Origin: SIG607 sp045586405
Lineage (GTDB): Bacteria > Bacillota > Clostridia > Oscillospirales > Acutalibacteraceae
DNA: 24,031 nucleotides
Direction: 5' to 3'
Assembly: GCA_045586405.1 (NCBI GenBank)
Contig: JAZNAG010000067.1
Location: 1 to 24,031 of the forward strand
The position numbers and the translations under genes are program-made. The notes under the pieces were generated by a model that was not told the DNA's origin, did no database searches, and saw only the letters and a list, made by a program, of their open reading frames with translations. Below are positions 15,382 through 23,725 of the stretch, one piece after another (positions within the stretch are counted from its first letter, which is position 1; each line of letters starts with the position of its first letter).

Positions 15382-16815
15382 ATGCTTCTTTATGAGCTTA
15401 TCGGTGATATAAAAACCAGTTTTAGCAATTGTGAAATCAAAGGCATAACCTGTGATTCTCGAAAAGTGGAGGAAGGTTTTGCGTATATCTGTATAAAAGG
15501 TGCTGTTAACGACGGCCATAATTTTGCACAGTCTGCCCTTGATAAAGGCGCTGCTGTGATTATTGCTGAAAGAAAAACAGGCTGTGACAGAGAAATAATA
15601 GTAGAAGACACCCACGCCGTTTTTGCCACAATGTCGGCTAAGTGGTTTGGCTGTCCTGCTCAAAAGCTGAAACTTGTGGGTGTAACGGGCACTAACGGTA
15701 AGACTTCTGTGACCTATATGGTTAAGAAAATACTTGAAGCAGCAGGTGAAAAGGTCGGACTTATAGGAACTATTCAGAATATGATAGGTGACACGGTTAT
15801 TGAAACCGAGAGAACAACACCTGACTGTTATCAGTTAAACGCATTGTTTAATGAAATGGTAGAAAAGGGCTGTACCTATGCCGTTATGGAAGTTTCTTCT
15901 CACGCTCTGGACCAAAAAAGAGTATACGGCGTCACCTTTGAAACTGCTGTGTTTACAAATTTGACTCAAGACCATCTTGATTATCACATCACTATGGATA
16001 ATTATCTTGAGGCTAAAAAGAAACTGTTTTTGATGTGTAAAACCGCTATTGTAAACAGTGATGACGAATATTCAGACAGAATTTTAAGCGGCCTTTCCTG
16101 CAATAAAATTACTATTTCGGCAAATGATAAATCGGCTACATATTATGCAGACGATATAAATTACAGAGCAGACGGAGTAGATTTTAAGCTTTGCGGTAAA
16201 GAAAGTATGGCTCTTTCAATGAGTACGGGCGGTAAATTTACGGTATATAATGCTATGTCTGCCGCTGTTTGCGCTATTGAACTTGGCGTTGATGCAAATA
16301 TTGTTTTAAATGCCCTTTGTGCTCAGGAAGGCGTTAAGGGTAGGGCAGAGGTTGTTAAAAATCCTTTTGATTTTACTGTAATTATCGATTATGCGCACAC
16401 CCCTGACGGACTAAGCAATATACTTAATACTTTTTCTGAATGTAAAAAAGCCAGACTTATAACACTGTTTGGCTGTGGCGGTGACCGTGATAAGACAAAA
16501 CGTCCCATTATGGGCAAAATTGCCGCAGAGCTTTCTGATTTCGTTATCGTTACAAGCGATAACCCCAGAAGCGAAAGCCCGAGCAGTATAATAAACGATA
16601 TTCTTGAGGGCATGAAAAACAGCAAAACCCCTTATGTAGCCATAGAAAACCGTATAGAAGCAATAAATTATGCGGTGTCAAACGCGCAAAAGGACGATAT
16701 TATAGTTCTTGCAGGTAAGGGACACGAAACTTATCAGATACTCGCCGATAAAACCATACATCTTGACGAGCGCGAAATTGTTGCTAAGGCTCTTGAAATG
16801 AGAAAGGAAGTATAG
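15382..16815 (+). CDS. murE: UDP-MurNAc-tripeptide synthetase MurE, meso-diaminopimelate adding
   Basis: 477 residues of the Mur ligase family. The ATP site is GVTGTNGKTS (residues 100-109), the central domain has EVSSHALDQKR and FTNLTQDHLDYH, and the C-terminal domain has DNPRSE at residues 393-398. The DNPR motif recognises meso-diaminopimelate, so the organism probably makes mDAP-type rather than lysine-type peptidoglycan. GKGHETYQ near the C-terminus is also typical. The start ATG lies behind GGAGG, 18 bp after the PBP stop. MurF, which usually follows, is missing; mraY comes next. Confidence 0.97.
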   Translation: MLLYELIGDIKTSFSNCEIKGITCDSRKVEEGFAYICIKGAVNDGHNFAQSALDKGAAVIIAERKTGCDREIIVEDTHAVFATMSAKWFGCPAQKLKLVGVTGTNGKTSVTYMVKKILEAAGEKVGLIGTIQNMIGDTVIETERTTPDCYQLNALFNEMVEKGCTYAVMEVSSHALDQKRVYGVTFETAVFTNLTQDHLDYHITMDNYLEAKKKLFLMCKTAIVNSDDEYSDRILSGLSCNKITISANDKSATYYADDINYRADGVDFKLCGKESMALSMSTGGKFTVYNAMSAAVCAIELGVDANIVLNALCAQEGVKGRAEVVKNPFDFTVIIDYAHTPDGLSNILNTFSECKKARLITLFGCGGDRDKTKRPIMGKIAAELSDFVIVTSDNPRSESPSSIINDILEGMKNSKTPYVAIENRIEAINYAVSNAQKDDIIVLAGKGHETYQILADKTIHLDEREIVAKALEMRKEV

Positions 16816-16816
16816 T

Positions 16817-17836
16817 ATGAGGGATATTACATCTATAATAGTTGCGGTTTTATCATTTGGAATAACCGCCCTGTTGGGTTTTAAAGTAATCCCTTATCTT
16901 CATAAACTGAAATTTGGACAGACCATACTTGATATCGGTCCGTCCTGGCATAAAAACAAGCAGGGCACACCTACCATGGGCGGTGTTATGCTTATGGCAT
17001 CGGTACTTTTTTCACTGCTTATAGGAATTGTTTATTCGGTTATAATAAAAGGAGACCTTATAAAAGAGTTTTCCGACTCGAAACGTTTTTCGATGTTTAT
17101 AGCCGGTGTAATTCTTGCCTTTGCTATGGGCTTCATAGGTTTCCTTGACGACTATATTAAGGTTGTTAAAAAAAGAAATTTAGGTCTTACCGCTAAACAG
17201 AAGACCATTCTTCAAGGCTTTGTTTCGGCTATGTATCTTGTAGCTCTTGCCTTTGCAGGTATGAATACAACCTGGATACCTTTTGTGGGCAACATATCTA
17301 TTGTCAGCGGCTCAGGACTTCTTTTCTGGCCTATTGCATTTTTCTTTGTTTACGGTTTTGTAAATGCCGTAAATCTTACAGACGGTCTTGACGGTCTTGC
17401 TTCTTCAGTTACTTTCGTTGCGGCATGTGCCTTTATGATACTTTCTGCCGTTGGAGGCTCTCTTGTAGGTATGAACGCGTACGGCGCCGCAATAGCGGGT
17501 GCATGCGGCGGATTTTTAGTATGGAATATGCATCCTGCAAAGGTATTTATGGGAGATACGGGCTCTATGTTTTTGGGTGGTGCCGTTGTTGCCCTTTCCT
17601 TTGGAACAGAACGCCCCATTCTTCTTTTACTTGTAGGTATCGTTTACCTTATTGAAGCTCTGTCGGTAGTGCTTCAGGTAACATCTTATAAGCTGACCAA
17701 AAAGCGTATATTTAAAATGAGCCCCATTCACCATCATTTTGAAATGTGTAATTGGAGCGAAGAAAAAATCGTATTTTCTTTTTCGGCAGTCGGCTTTGTT
17801 TTTGCCGTTATTGCAATTTTACTGGTAATACTTTAG
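16817..17836 (+). CDS. mraY: Phospho-N-acetylmuramoyl-pentapeptide-transferase
   Basis: A 339-residue polytopic membrane enzyme that transfers phospho-MurNAc-pentapeptide to undecaprenyl phosphate, giving lipid I. It has about ten hydrophobic helices. The family signatures GTPTMGG, FLDDYIKVVKKRNLGLTAKQK (catalytic Asp pair), NAVNLTDGLDGLAS, FMGDTGSM and SPIHHHFE are all present in order. The ATG lies one base after the murE stop, so translation is coupled. Confidence 0.98.
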   Translation: MRDITSIIVAVLSFGITALLGFKVIPYLHKLKFGQTILDIGPSWHKNKQGTPTMGGVMLMASVLFSLLIGIVYSVIIKGDLIKEFSDSKRFSMFIAGVILAFAMGFIGFLDDYIKVVKKRNLGLTAKQKTILQGFVSAMYLVALAFAGMNTTWIPFVGNISIVSGSGLLFWPIAFFFVYGFVNAVNLTDGLDGLASSVTFVAACAFMILSAVGGSLVGMNAYGAAIAGACGGFLVWNMHPAKVFMGDTGSMFLGGAVVALSFGTERPILLLLVGIVYLIEALSVVLQVTSYKLTKKRIFKMSPIHHHFEMCNWSEEKIVFSFSAVGFVFAVIAILLVIL

Positions 17837-17857
17837 TTTTTGGAGGTTTTCAGTCAA

Positions 17858-19009
17858 ATGAAAGACAACCTATTTGCAAAAGTTCTTAAAAAAATGGGTA
17901 TATATCAAGAAGGAAAGCTGGATATCGGCTTTCTTTCTCTTGTTCTTATACTTTTGTCAATAGGTCTTGTAATGCTTTTTTCTGCAAGCTATGCCTATTG
18001 CTATGCACAGTTCGGTGACAGTTATAAGTTCATTATCCGTCAGGCAATTTTTGCTGTTATTGGCGTGGTAATTATGTTGTTTCTTTCCAGAATTGACTGT
18101 AATGTATACCGAAAATTCTCACTGTTTATTTATGTTTTAGCGGTTATAATGTTGGCTTTGGTACTTGCTCTGCCACCTATGCAGGCAGGTATGGAACATA
18201 AGCGTTGGCTTGTTATCGGTTCCTTCTCTTTTCAGCCTTCAGAAATAGGTAAATTCGCAATTATTCTTTTGTTTTCACATCTTATTGCCAAATATAACAA
18301 AAGAATGGATAATTTGAAATTTGTTTTATATCTTGTACTGCTTCTCGGTCTTGTTTGCGGTCTTGTTGTAGTTGAAACACATCTTTCTGCAACCATTTTG
18401 ATGCTGCTTATAGGTATTGTACTGATGATAGTAGGAGGTCTTGCAGGAAAATATATTATAGGCGGTGCTATTGCTGCGGCAGGTGCTGTAGGTCTTATTG
18501 TTGTTACAGGACTTGTTAAGTATGCCGCAAGCCGTTTTCAATATTGGATAAACCCCTGGGCAGATGCAACAGGCGCAGGTTATCAGACCATTCAGTCGCT
18601 ACTGGCTATTGGCTCAGGTGGACTCTTCGGCAGGGGAATAGGTCAGTCAAGACAAAAATACTCGTGGCTGCCTGAACCTCATAATGACTTTATTTTTTCT
18701 ATAGTCTGCGAAGAACTCGGACTTATAGGAGCTATGATAATCATTATACTTTTTTGTCTTCTTGTATGGCGCGGATTTTCTATTGCTATGCATTCTCCGT
18801 CGAAATACAGTTCACTAATGGCTGTAGGACTAACCTTTCAGGTGGCTTTGCAGGCTGCTCTTAATATAATGGTTGTTACCAATACAATACCCAATACAGG
18901 TATAAGTTTGCCGTTTTTCAGCTACGGCGGAACAGCCCTTGTAATTCTTCTTGCAGAAATGGGAATAGTGCTGTCTATTTCCCGAAGTGCAAATCTTGAA
19001 AAGGTGTAG
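17858..19009 (+). CDS. ftsW: SEDS peptidoglycan glycosyltransferase FtsW
   Basis: About 383 residues with roughly ten transmembrane segments. SEDS-family signatures include KRWLVIGSFSFQPSEIGKFA, PHNDFIFSIVCEELGLIG and ISLPFFSYGGTALV. It polymerises glycan strands at the septum with its cognate class B PBP, encoded three genes upstream. I choose ATG 17858, 11 nt from GGAGG at 17842-17846. TTG 17840 is in frame but lies before that Shine-Dalgarno. SpoVE is the close alternative in sporulating Clostridia, but the cluster position favours FtsW. murD, which often sits between mraY and ftsW, is absent. Confidence 0.94.
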   Translation: MKDNLFAKVLKKMGIYQEGKLDIGFLSLVLILLSIGLVMLFSASYAYCYAQFGDSYKFIIRQAIFAVIGVVIMLFLSRIDCNVYRKFSLFIYVLAVIMLALVLALPPMQAGMEHKRWLVIGSFSFQPSEIGKFAIILLFSHLIAKYNKRMDNLKFVLYLVLLLGLVCGLVVVETHLSATILMLLIGIVLMIVGGLAGKYIIGGAIAAAGAVGLIVVTGLVKYAASRFQYWINPWADATGAGYQTIQSLLAIGSGGLFGRGIGQSRQKYSWLPEPHNDFIFSIVCEELGLIGAMIIIILFCLLVWRGFSIAMHSPSKYSSLMAVGLTFQVALQAALNIMVVTNTIPNTGISLPFFSYGGTALVILLAEMGIVLSISRSANLEKV

Positions 19010-19019
19010 GTGAAATTTT

Positions 19020-20126
19020 ATGCATATACTTTTTGCCGGCGGTGGAACAGCAGGTCATATAAACCCCGCTCTTGCCGTTGCAGGATATATTAAAGAAAAA
19101 CATAGTGATGCTAAAATAAGCTATATCGGTACAGCTAAAAAGCTTGAAGCAAGGCTGGTGCCCGAAAAAGGCTATGATTTTTACAGTATTGAAGTTCAAG
19201 GCTTTAAAAGACAGCTTACACCCTCAGGTATAATTCATAATGTAAAAACAGTATATTTTGCTTTAAAGGCATCAAAAGATGCTGAAAAGCTTTTGAAAAA
19301 GCTTCGTCCCGATGTAGTAGTGGGTACAGGCGGATATGTAAGCGGTCCCGTGCTTAAAGCGGCGGCAAAGCTTGGCATTAAAACCGCTATACACGAGCAA
19401 AATGCTTATCCCGGCGTTACAAACAAAATGCTTTCAAAATCGGTAGACAGAGTTATGCTTGCCATGCCCGAAGCAGAAAGCAGATTTAATATGAATAAAA
19501 AGCCCGATATTACCGGAAATCCCGTAAGAAGTGAGCTTAAAAATATGAGTCGGCAGGAGGCTAAGAAAAAACTTGGCTTCGGTGATAAACCAGTTATACT
19601 TTCTTTTGGCGGAAGCCTTGGTGCCAGACCGATAAATGAGGCGGTGGCAGAACTTATACGCTACTATAACGGTAAAGACAGCCATTATCATATTCACGGC
19701 ACCGGAAAAGCAGGGTACAACACAATGCGCAACGCGTTAAGTGATGTAAAACTTGATGAAAATGTAATTATACGCGAATATATTGACGATATGGACGTCT
19801 GTATGGCGGCGGCAGATCTTGTTATTTGCCGTGCAGGTGCCATAACACTCAGCGAACTTGCTGTTTGCAGAAAACCTTCAATACTTATTCCGTCGCCCTA
19901 TGTTGCTGAAAATCACCAGTACCATAATGCTATGACACTTAAAAATGCAGGTGCGGCAGAGGTTATTGAAGAAAAAGATTTATGTGGCAAAAAACTTATT
20001 GATACGGTTGATGCTATAATCACCGATAAACAGGGACTTTCTAAAATGAGTGAAAATGCTCAAAAGGTTGCAATTGACGATGCAAATGAGCGTATTTACA
20101 ACATAATAATGGAGCTTATGGGTTAA
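19020..20126 (+). CDS. murG: UDP-GlcNAc:lipid I GlcNAc transferase MurG
   Basis: A 368-residue GT-B glycosyltransferase. The N-terminal FAGGGTAGHINPALA loop, VVGTGGYVSGPVLKAA, HEQNAYPGVTNK, FGGSLGARPINEAV and the C-terminal ICRAGAITLSELA with PSPYVAENHQYHNA are all standard. It converts lipid I to lipid II at the inner face of the membrane. It starts 10 bp after ftsW behind a short GGTG-type Shine-Dalgarno. Confidence 0.98.
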   Translation: MHILFAGGGTAGHINPALAVAGYIKEKHSDAKISYIGTAKKLEARLVPEKGYDFYSIEVQGFKRQLTPSGIIHNVKTVYFALKASKDAEKLLKKLRPDVVVGTGGYVSGPVLKAAAKLGIKTAIHEQNAYPGVTNKMLSKSVDRVMLAMPEAESRFNMNKKPDITGNPVRSELKNMSRQEAKKKLGFGDKPVILSFGGSLGARPINEAVAELIRYYNGKDSHYHIHGTGKAGYNTMRNALSDVKLDENVIIREYIDDMDVCMAAADLVICRAGAITLSELAVCRKPSILIPSPYVAENHQYHNAMTLKNAGAAEVIEEKDLCGKKLIDTVDAIITDKQGLSKMSENAQKVAIDDANERIYNIIMELMG

Positions 20127-20188
20127 TTTCTGTCAAAAAGTAACATCCGGCATATTATACAGTATAAGATAATTTGCGGGGTGCTTAT

Positions 20189-21442
20189 ATGAGAGGTTAC
20201 ATAATTAACGGCGGACAGAAACTTAGCGGAAAAATAAAGATTCAGGGAGCCAAAAACAGTGTGCTTCCCATTCTCGCCGCCACGCTTCTTATTAAAGAAA
20301 AAAGCATTATACATAATTGTCCTGATTTAACCGATGTAGATGCGGCACTCAAAATACTTATGATGTTAGGCTGTGTTTGCGTAAGAGACGACAATACTGT
20401 AATAGTTGATTCTTCTAATGCGGCTAACTATGAAATATGCCGAGATTTAATGAGTGAAATGCGCTCGTCTGTTGTATTCTTAGGTGCAATAATAGCCAGA
20501 ATGGGAAGGGCGATAATCAGCTATCCGGGTGGCTGTGAGCTGGGACCCCGTCCTATTGATTTGCATTTATCTGCCCTTGAAAAGTTAGGCGTAAAAATTG
20601 AAAACAGTGATGACAGGATAATTTGCAGTGCACCAAGAGGTATGAATGGTGCGAAAATCCAACTTTCTTTTCCAAGTGTCGGCGCCACCGAAAATATTAT
20701 TATTGCGGCAACCCTTTCAAAAGGTACTACAATAATAGAAAATGCCGCTACCGAGCCCGAAATCAGCGATCTGGCAGATTTTCTGAATGCCGCAGGCGCT
20801 AAAATAAAGGGTGCAGGCTCATCAAAGGTAATTATTGAAGGTGTTAGCAGACTATCAACCGTTGAACATAAAGTTATTCCCGACAGAATAGCAGCTGCTA
20901 CATATCTATCAGCTGCGGCTATAACGGGCGGAAAAGTTTTGCTACAAAATAACAGTGCGGTAAATATGCAGTCTGTACTGAAATTTTTCGAAAATATCGG
21001 CTGTAAAATTAAGGTGAGTGCCGATACTGTCTTTTTAAGAGGCAGTGAAAAATACAGCGGTGGTTGTAATATTATCACCGATGTATATCCTGCTTTTCCC
21101 ACCGATGCAGGTCCTATAATAGTACCGCTGTTTTCAAGAATATGCGGTAGAAATATTATTAAAGAAACTATATTCAAAAACAGATTCAGATATATAGAGG
21201 AGCTGAATAAATTCGGCGCACAGATAAATCTTCAGGGCAATACTGCTGAATGTGAGGGCGTACGGACGCTGCATTCGGCAGATGTGAATTGTACTGACCT
21301 TCGCGGCGGCGCGGCTTTGCTTCTTGCGGCGCTTTCTGCAGAGGGAGAGTCTACAATAGGTAATATATATCACATAGAACGCGGATACTGTGATATTGTA
21401 AATAATTTAAAATGTTTGAATGCTAATATAAAGGAGCTTTAA
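20189..21442 (+). CDS. murA: UDP-N-acetylglucosamine 1-carboxyvinyltransferase
   Basis: 417 residues. K22-N23 (in GAKNSVLP) and catalytic C116 (in PGGCELGPRPIDLH) fall at the same positions as in E. coli MurA, and FPTDAGPI near residue 300 is also typical. Cys rather than Asp at this site predicts fosfomycin sensitivity at target level (established for the family). It adds enolpyruvate to UDP-GlcNAc, the first committed step of peptidoglycan synthesis. ATG 20189 lies 5 nt after GGGGTG. TTG 20174 is in frame but lies before that Shine-Dalgarno. Its place between murG and ftsQ is where other Firmicutes keep murB or murC. Confidence 0.97.
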   Translation: MRGYIINGGQKLSGKIKIQGAKNSVLPILAATLLIKEKSIIHNCPDLTDVDAALKILMMLGCVCVRDDNTVIVDSSNAANYEICRDLMSEMRSSVVFLGAIIARMGRAIISYPGGCELGPRPIDLHLSALEKLGVKIENSDDRIICSAPRGMNGAKIQLSFPSVGATENIIIAATLSKGTTIIENAATEPEISDLADFLNAAGAKIKGAGSSKVIIEGVSRLSTVEHKVIPDRIAAATYLSAAAITGGKVLLQNNSAVNMQSVLKFFENIGCKIKVSADTVFLRGSEKYSGGCNIITDVYPAFPTDAGPIIVPLFSRICGRNIIKETIFKNRFRYIEELNKFGAQINLQGNTAECEGVRTLHSADVNCTDLRGGAALLLAALSAEGESTIGNIYHIERGYCDIVNNLKCLNANIKEL

Positions 21443-21443
21443 A

Positions 21444-22214
21444 ATGAAGCAGAGGGACGAAATCAAAAGAAAAAGAAAAAGCAGAAGAAAAAGAAGAAAA
21501 ATTACACTTCTTGTTTTTCTGTCACTTCTTGCGGTAGGACTTCTTTTCGGCTTGTCTATCACAGTATTTTTTCCGATAAAAAATATTGAAGTTCAGGGTA
21601 GCAACATTTATTCAGCAGAAGCTATTGCTAAAGCTTCGGGTATAAAAAATAAAGACAATTTGCTTCTATTAAACCAAGAAAAAATAATGACGGCAGTACA
21701 AAATGAACTTCCTTTTGTAGATAATATAAAATTAACCAGAAAATTCCCAAGTACTGTTAAGTTAACCGTTACAGATGCCACTGAGTTTTATTGTTATAAA
21801 ATAAATGATATTTACTATTCGGCAGATAAAAAGGGCAGGGTGCTAAAAGAGTATACTGATAAGCCTGCCGATATTATTTACGTAGAGGCACAGGCAGAAC
21901 TTTCAGATGATAAAATTAAAAAAATTATTATTAAAGATGAAAAGATTCAAACAGTTATAGATGCGTTAAGCTCAAATGCAGACCGCTTTAAATTCAAGGC
22001 TGATTATATTGATTTTACTGATATACATTCTATAAAAATCGGTTTTGATGATCGTTTTACGGCAGAGCTTGGCGACAGTTCGTATGCTAATGATAAAATA
22101 TTATTGCTGACTTCTATGATGGAAAGTAAGACAGAAAATGACAGCGGAACCTTCAGACTTGATATGTGGACGCCCGAAAATCATAAGGGTTCTTACTTCA
22201 AAAACGATAATTAG
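21444..22214 (+). CDS. ftsQ: FtsQ/DivIB cell division protein
   Basis: 256 residues: a very basic cytoplasmic head (RKRKSRRKRRK, about residues 9-19), a single transmembrane helix (about 20-43), then a POTRA domain beginning KNIEVQGSNIYS, with NLLLLNQEKI, LPFVDNIKLTRKFPSTVKLTV and a short beta domain. This is the FtsQ/DivIB layout. The protein scaffolds FtsL and DivIC in the divisome. The start is 2 bp after the murA stop, with AAAGGAGC upstream. The C-terminal beta domain is divergent, so the name relies on architecture plus position before ftsZ. Confidence 0.9.
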   Translation: MKQRDEIKRKRKSRRKRRKITLLVFLSLLAVGLLFGLSITVFFPIKNIEVQGSNIYSAEAIAKASGIKNKDNLLLLNQEKIMTAVQNELPFVDNIKLTRKFPSTVKLTVTDATEFYCYKINDIYYSADKKGRVLKEYTDKPADIIYVEAQAELSDDKIKKIIIKDEKIQTVIDALSSNADRFKFKADYIDFTDIHSIKIGFDDRFTAELGDSSYANDKILLLTSMMESKTENDSGTFRLDMWTPENHKGSYFKNDN

Positions 22215-22258
22215 CAGTAAAAAGTTAAAGAAAAATAATATTTTTTGTAAATAACCTA

Positions 22259-22287
22259 TTGAAATTTAAAAATAACTATGTTATTAT
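22259..22287 (+). promoter_or_regulatory. Promoter upstream of ftsZ
   Basis: TTGAAA (22259-22264) and TATTAT (22282-22287) with a 17-bp spacer, inside a very A/T-rich 137-bp gap between ftsQ and ftsZ. It predicts that ftsZ has its own strong transcription in addition to read-through from the cluster. Confidence 0.65.
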
Positions 22288-22351
22288 TATTTTGTGTTTT
22301 AATAGTTTAATGCAAAATGTTGTTTAAATTTTAAAAATGGAGGAATTCACA

Positions 22352-23416
22352 ATGCCTTTTGGAATTGGAAATGAAACTGAAGATGTTGTTCAGATTAAAG
22401 TAGTAGGTGTCGGCGGTGGCGGCGGTAATGCTGTTAACCGTATGGTAGATGCCGGAGTAAAGGGTGTTGAATTTATCGCTATCAACACTGATAAGGCTGC
22501 GTTATTCTTATCTAAAGCTGATCAGAAACTTCAGATTGGTGATAAGACCACCGGCGGTAAAGGTGCAGGTGCTAACCCTGAAAAGGGTAAGGCTGCTGCT
22601 GAAGAGGCTGCTGAGGAAATTACAGCTGCAATCAGCTCTGCTGATATGATATTCATTACTGCAGGTATGGGTGGCGGAACCGGTACAGGTGCTGCTCCTA
22701 TTGTTGCGCGTATCGCTAAAGAACTCGGTGTACTTACTGTTGGTATCGTTACTAAGCCTTTCGGTTTTGAGGGCAAAAAGCGTATGCAGCAGGCTGAGGC
22801 AGGTATCGCCGCTCTCAGAGAGCAGGTAGACAGCCTTATCGTTATTCCTAACGAGCGCCTTAAGTTCGTATCTGAGCAGAAGATTACCTTTAAAAATGCA
22901 TTCGATATTGCTGACGATGTTCTTCGTCAGGGTGTACAGAGCATTACCGAGCTTATCAATGAAACTGCTCTTGTTAATCTCGACTTTGCTGACGTTACTG
23001 CAATTATGGCTGATGCAGGCTATGCTCATATGGGTGTTGGCTATGCTACCGGTCGTGACAAGGCTGAAGAAGCTGCTCGCGCTGCTATCAGCAGTCCCCT
23101 TATCGAAACCTCTATGGACAATGCTAAGGGTGTTATCATCAGCATTACCGGTTCTGAAGATATCGGTCTTGAAGAGGTTGAACTTGCTTCTAACATTATC
23201 GCTGAAATGGCTCATCCCGATGCAACTATCATCTGGGGTGCTAAGTTCGACGATACCCTTGAAGATGCTATCCGCGTAACCGTTGTTGCTACCGGTCTTG
23301 GTGATGACAGTGGTAAGCGCAATGCTGACCTTGCTTCTCAGTACGGCGGTTTGGTACAGAGCGAAGATGAGGACGAAAACTACACCGACCTTATCGATAT
23401 TTTCAATAACAAATAA
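22352..23416 (+). CDS. ftsZ: Cell division GTPase FtsZ
   Basis: A 354-residue tubulin homolog that polymerises into the Z ring. VVGVGGGGGNAVNRM, the signature loop GGGTGTG (residues 107-113), GFEGKKRMQQAE and the T7-loop region NLDFADV are intact. The tail after RVTVVATGL is only about 38 residues, acidic, ending DLIDIFNNK, so the linker is short and the C-terminal peptide lacks the usual PxFLR-like form. I choose ATG 22352, 8 nt after GGAGG (22339-22343). ATG 22337 is in frame but overlaps the Shine-Dalgarno. ftsA does not precede it. The gene looks rich in preferred codons compared with its neighbours, as expected for high expression (impression, not computed). Confidence 0.98.
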   Translation: MPFGIGNETEDVVQIKVVGVGGGGGNAVNRMVDAGVKGVEFIAINTDKAALFLSKADQKLQIGDKTTGGKGAGANPEKGKAAAEEAAEEITAAISSADMIFITAGMGGGTGTGAAPIVARIAKELGVLTVGIVTKPFGFEGKKRMQQAEAGIAALREQVDSLIVIPNERLKFVSEQKITFKNAFDIADDVLRQGVQSITELINETALVNLDFADVTAIMADAGYAHMGVGYATGRDKAEEAARAAISSPLIETSMDNAKGVIISITGSEDIGLEEVELASNIIAEMAHPDATIIWGAKFDDTLEDAIRVTVVATGLGDDSGKRNADLASQYGGLVQSEDEDENYTDLIDIFNNK

Positions 23417-23429
23417 TTAGTTAAAAATT

Positions 23430-23464
23430 ATGGGGTGCAATAATTTGCACCCCATTTTTGTTTT
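23430..23464 (+). terminator. Rho-independent terminator after ftsZ
   Basis: ATGGGGTGCAA and TTGCACCCCAT form an 11-bp stem around a TAAT loop, followed by a T-rich tail. It closes the dcw cluster 14 bp after the ftsZ stop. Confidence 0.96.
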
Positions 23465-23485
23465 TGTTATAAGTCTTGACCATCC

Positions 23486-23506
23486 TTTTAGCTGATGGCG
23501 CTAAAA
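23486..23506. other. Small inverted repeat in the noncoding right-hand region
   Basis: TTTTAGC and GCTAAAA around a 7-nt loop. The 23465-23605 stretch holds no gene I can support, and this is its only clear symmetry. Function unknown. Confidence 0.35.
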
Positions 23507-23605
23507 CCGGTATATGAATAAAAGAGTCGTATAATGCACCTCTTACTAAGGGAACCTATATTGACTTATGGAGAATATGAAAAAAGGTAATAATTTACAA
23601 TAAAT

Positions 23606-23643
23606 AAAAACGCTTATGCGGTATCTGCCGCGTAAGCGTTTTT
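23606..23643. terminator. Bidirectional terminator hairpin
   Basis: AAAAACGCTTATGCGG pairs with CCGCGTAAGCGTTTTT (one G-T wobble), so there is a T-run on both strands. It can end transcripts from the left on + and from the tRNA side on -. Confidence 0.85.
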
Positions 23644-23661
23644 GATGTGCAGGGCTTTTTT

Positions 23662-23689
23662 AGTGAAAAGTGAATAGTGAAGAGTGAAA
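23662..23689. repeat. Four tandem 7-bp AGTGAAN repeats
   Basis: AGTGAAA, AGTGAAT, AGTGAAG and AGTGAAA run without gaps, followed by a degenerate AAGTAAA. They lie between the bidirectional terminator and the tRNA terminator, in DNA with no gene. Too short and gapless for a CRISPR. Confidence 0.8.
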
Positions 23690-23695
23690 AAGTAA

Positions 23696-23725
23696 AAATC
23701 CCCATTCTTACGAATGAGGATTTTT
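23696..23725 (-). terminator. Terminator of the minus-strand tRNA-Gln gene
   Basis: On the minus strand AAAATCC.CATTC pairs with GAATG.GGATTTTT around GTAA, directly after the encoded CCA of the tRNA. It shows that the tRNA is read leftward and ends here. Confidence 0.8.

Noticed and set aside
23576..23602. Eight-codon + strand micro-ORF (MKKGNNLQ) before the bidirectional terminator
   Set aside because: There is a GGAGA upstream, but no convincing promoter and too little sequence to support a gene.
23662..23689. CRISPR array
   Set aside because: Repeats are 7 bp with no spacers and no cas genes are nearby.
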